This document shows, one piece after another, positions 63,601 through 64,000 of a stretch of 64,000 nt of DNA. A program made the position numbers and the translations under genes. This DNA comes from Eremophila alpestris peregrina (taxonomy: Eukaryota; Chordata; Aves; Passeriformes; Alaudidae). How positions within the stretch are numbered: position 1 is the stretch's first letter; each line of letters starts with the position of its first letter. The DNA is taken from the NCBI GenBank assembly GCA_009792885.1, contig WMCF01000152.1:128886-192885 (forward strand), in the 5' to 3' direction. The notes under the pieces were generated by a model that was not told the DNA's origin, made no database searches, and saw only the letters and a program-made list of their open reading frames with translations.

Positions 63601-63701
63601 CAGGGCAATCTATCTGCTTTCAGTGTTGCCACCAAAGCTTGGAGGAAAGCTTTGCAGATGAATTAATTGTGAAATGAAGCTTTTTCCCCCTCAGCTTTAG
63701 C

Positions 63702-63721
63702 AAAAAAAAAAAAAAAAAAAA
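63702..63721. repeat. A20 homopolymer
   Basis: Twenty consecutive A residues. The left flank ('cctcagctttagc') shows no gene-like body or polyadenylation hexamer close by, so it is kept as a simple repeat. Confidence 0.85.
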
Positions 63722-64000
63722 TTACAGATCATGTCTGATAATCCTGGCATTGTACTTGCTTATGGTTATTTCTTCTTTTCTCTATGAAATCCAAGCTTTA
63801 TCAGAAGCAGGATCCTGGTTTTGCAAGCAAGAGATGCTATTTTAGGAGGTGTTGGTGAGTCTGCCTCATGTTCAAACAGCTGCTTAATGATTTAGCTTGT
63901 CATCACACACTGAGCAAACTCCAGGGCTGAGCAAATCATTGTTATCTGATTACCTCCACTGCTTATCTGCATGATAATTTGGGAATAATTTAAGTATGAT

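Larger units (their letters stand above)
60466..64000. other. Non-coding unique DNA to window end
   Basis: No gene was recognised. Overlapping minus frames at 60612-60976 reflect the GC-rich G4 neighbourhood. 61050-61345 and 63840-64000 are mixed-composition stretches with homeodomain-type cores that might be conserved. 61640-61665 is T/G-rich. Nothing else was seen. Confidence 0.65.

Noticed and set aside
63702..63721. A20 run as the poly(A) tail of a processed pseudogene
   Set aside because: No gene-like body, polyadenylation hexamer or flanking duplication was found to its left.
1..64000. CRISPR array, prophage, operon, endogenous retrovirus or LTR pair
   Set aside because: No regularly spaced repeats, no bacterial gene organisation, and no LTR or retroviral coding signature were recognised; the CR1 content indicates vertebrate DNA.

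Overview
This window looks like bird nuclear DNA. The main evidence is a set of short, 5'-truncated CR1 LINE fragments. Their 3' ends carry the CR1-type junction (a 'ggttggaa..gacct' block, or its complement, beside short tandem units like ATTCTGTG or CACAGAAT). No other repeat class was recognised. The base composition is moderately AT-rich, CpG is scarce, and vertebrate-style microsatellites are scattered through the window. A songbird-like genome is a reasonable guess, but the order cannot be settled from this sequence alone.

I found no protein-coding gene, rRNA, tRNA or recognisable pseudogene. The open frames are short: the longest is 193 codons, at 13219-13800. They are spread evenly over both strands, often overlap one another, and resemble no protein family I know. 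Several are by-products of homopolymers (37531-37893) or of CR1 copies (9464-9710). The window is best read as a gene desert or the inside of a very large intron.

Layout: 1-9480 is unique non-coding DNA with AT-rich and A/C-rich patches. The longest CR1 copy lies at 9481-9907. 9908-26271 is mostly unique; it holds an exon-like block near 13488-13672, several homeodomain-site-rich blocks, two small CR1 remnants, and an 18-bp perfect palindrome at 25214. 26272-37391 holds two CR1 copies in the plus orientation and one in the minus, a strand-asymmetric A/C tract (27061), a small CpG cluster (31463), an 18-bp tandem repeat (32155) and a strong G-quadruplex motif (32686). At 37392-37610 a (GAAAT)10 array is followed by T24-G-T24. 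37611-50110 is unique DNA with two CR1 fragments and an AT-rich block (43239). At 50111-50526 a CR1 copy with a duplicated tail sits against the most CpG-rich patch of the window (50531-51030). 52597-64000 is again mostly unique, with two CR1 remnants, two G4 motifs and a perfect 12-bp-stem hairpin at 58956.

The annotated CR1 pieces total roughly 1.8 kb, seven on the minus strand and four on the plus, so the window is repeat-poor. If it has a function, that is most likely cis-regulatory: candidate conserved non-coding elements acting on a neighbouring gene outside the window. No alignment could be run, so every regulatory call is an inference from motif density and composition. I did not find a convincing new biological system here.
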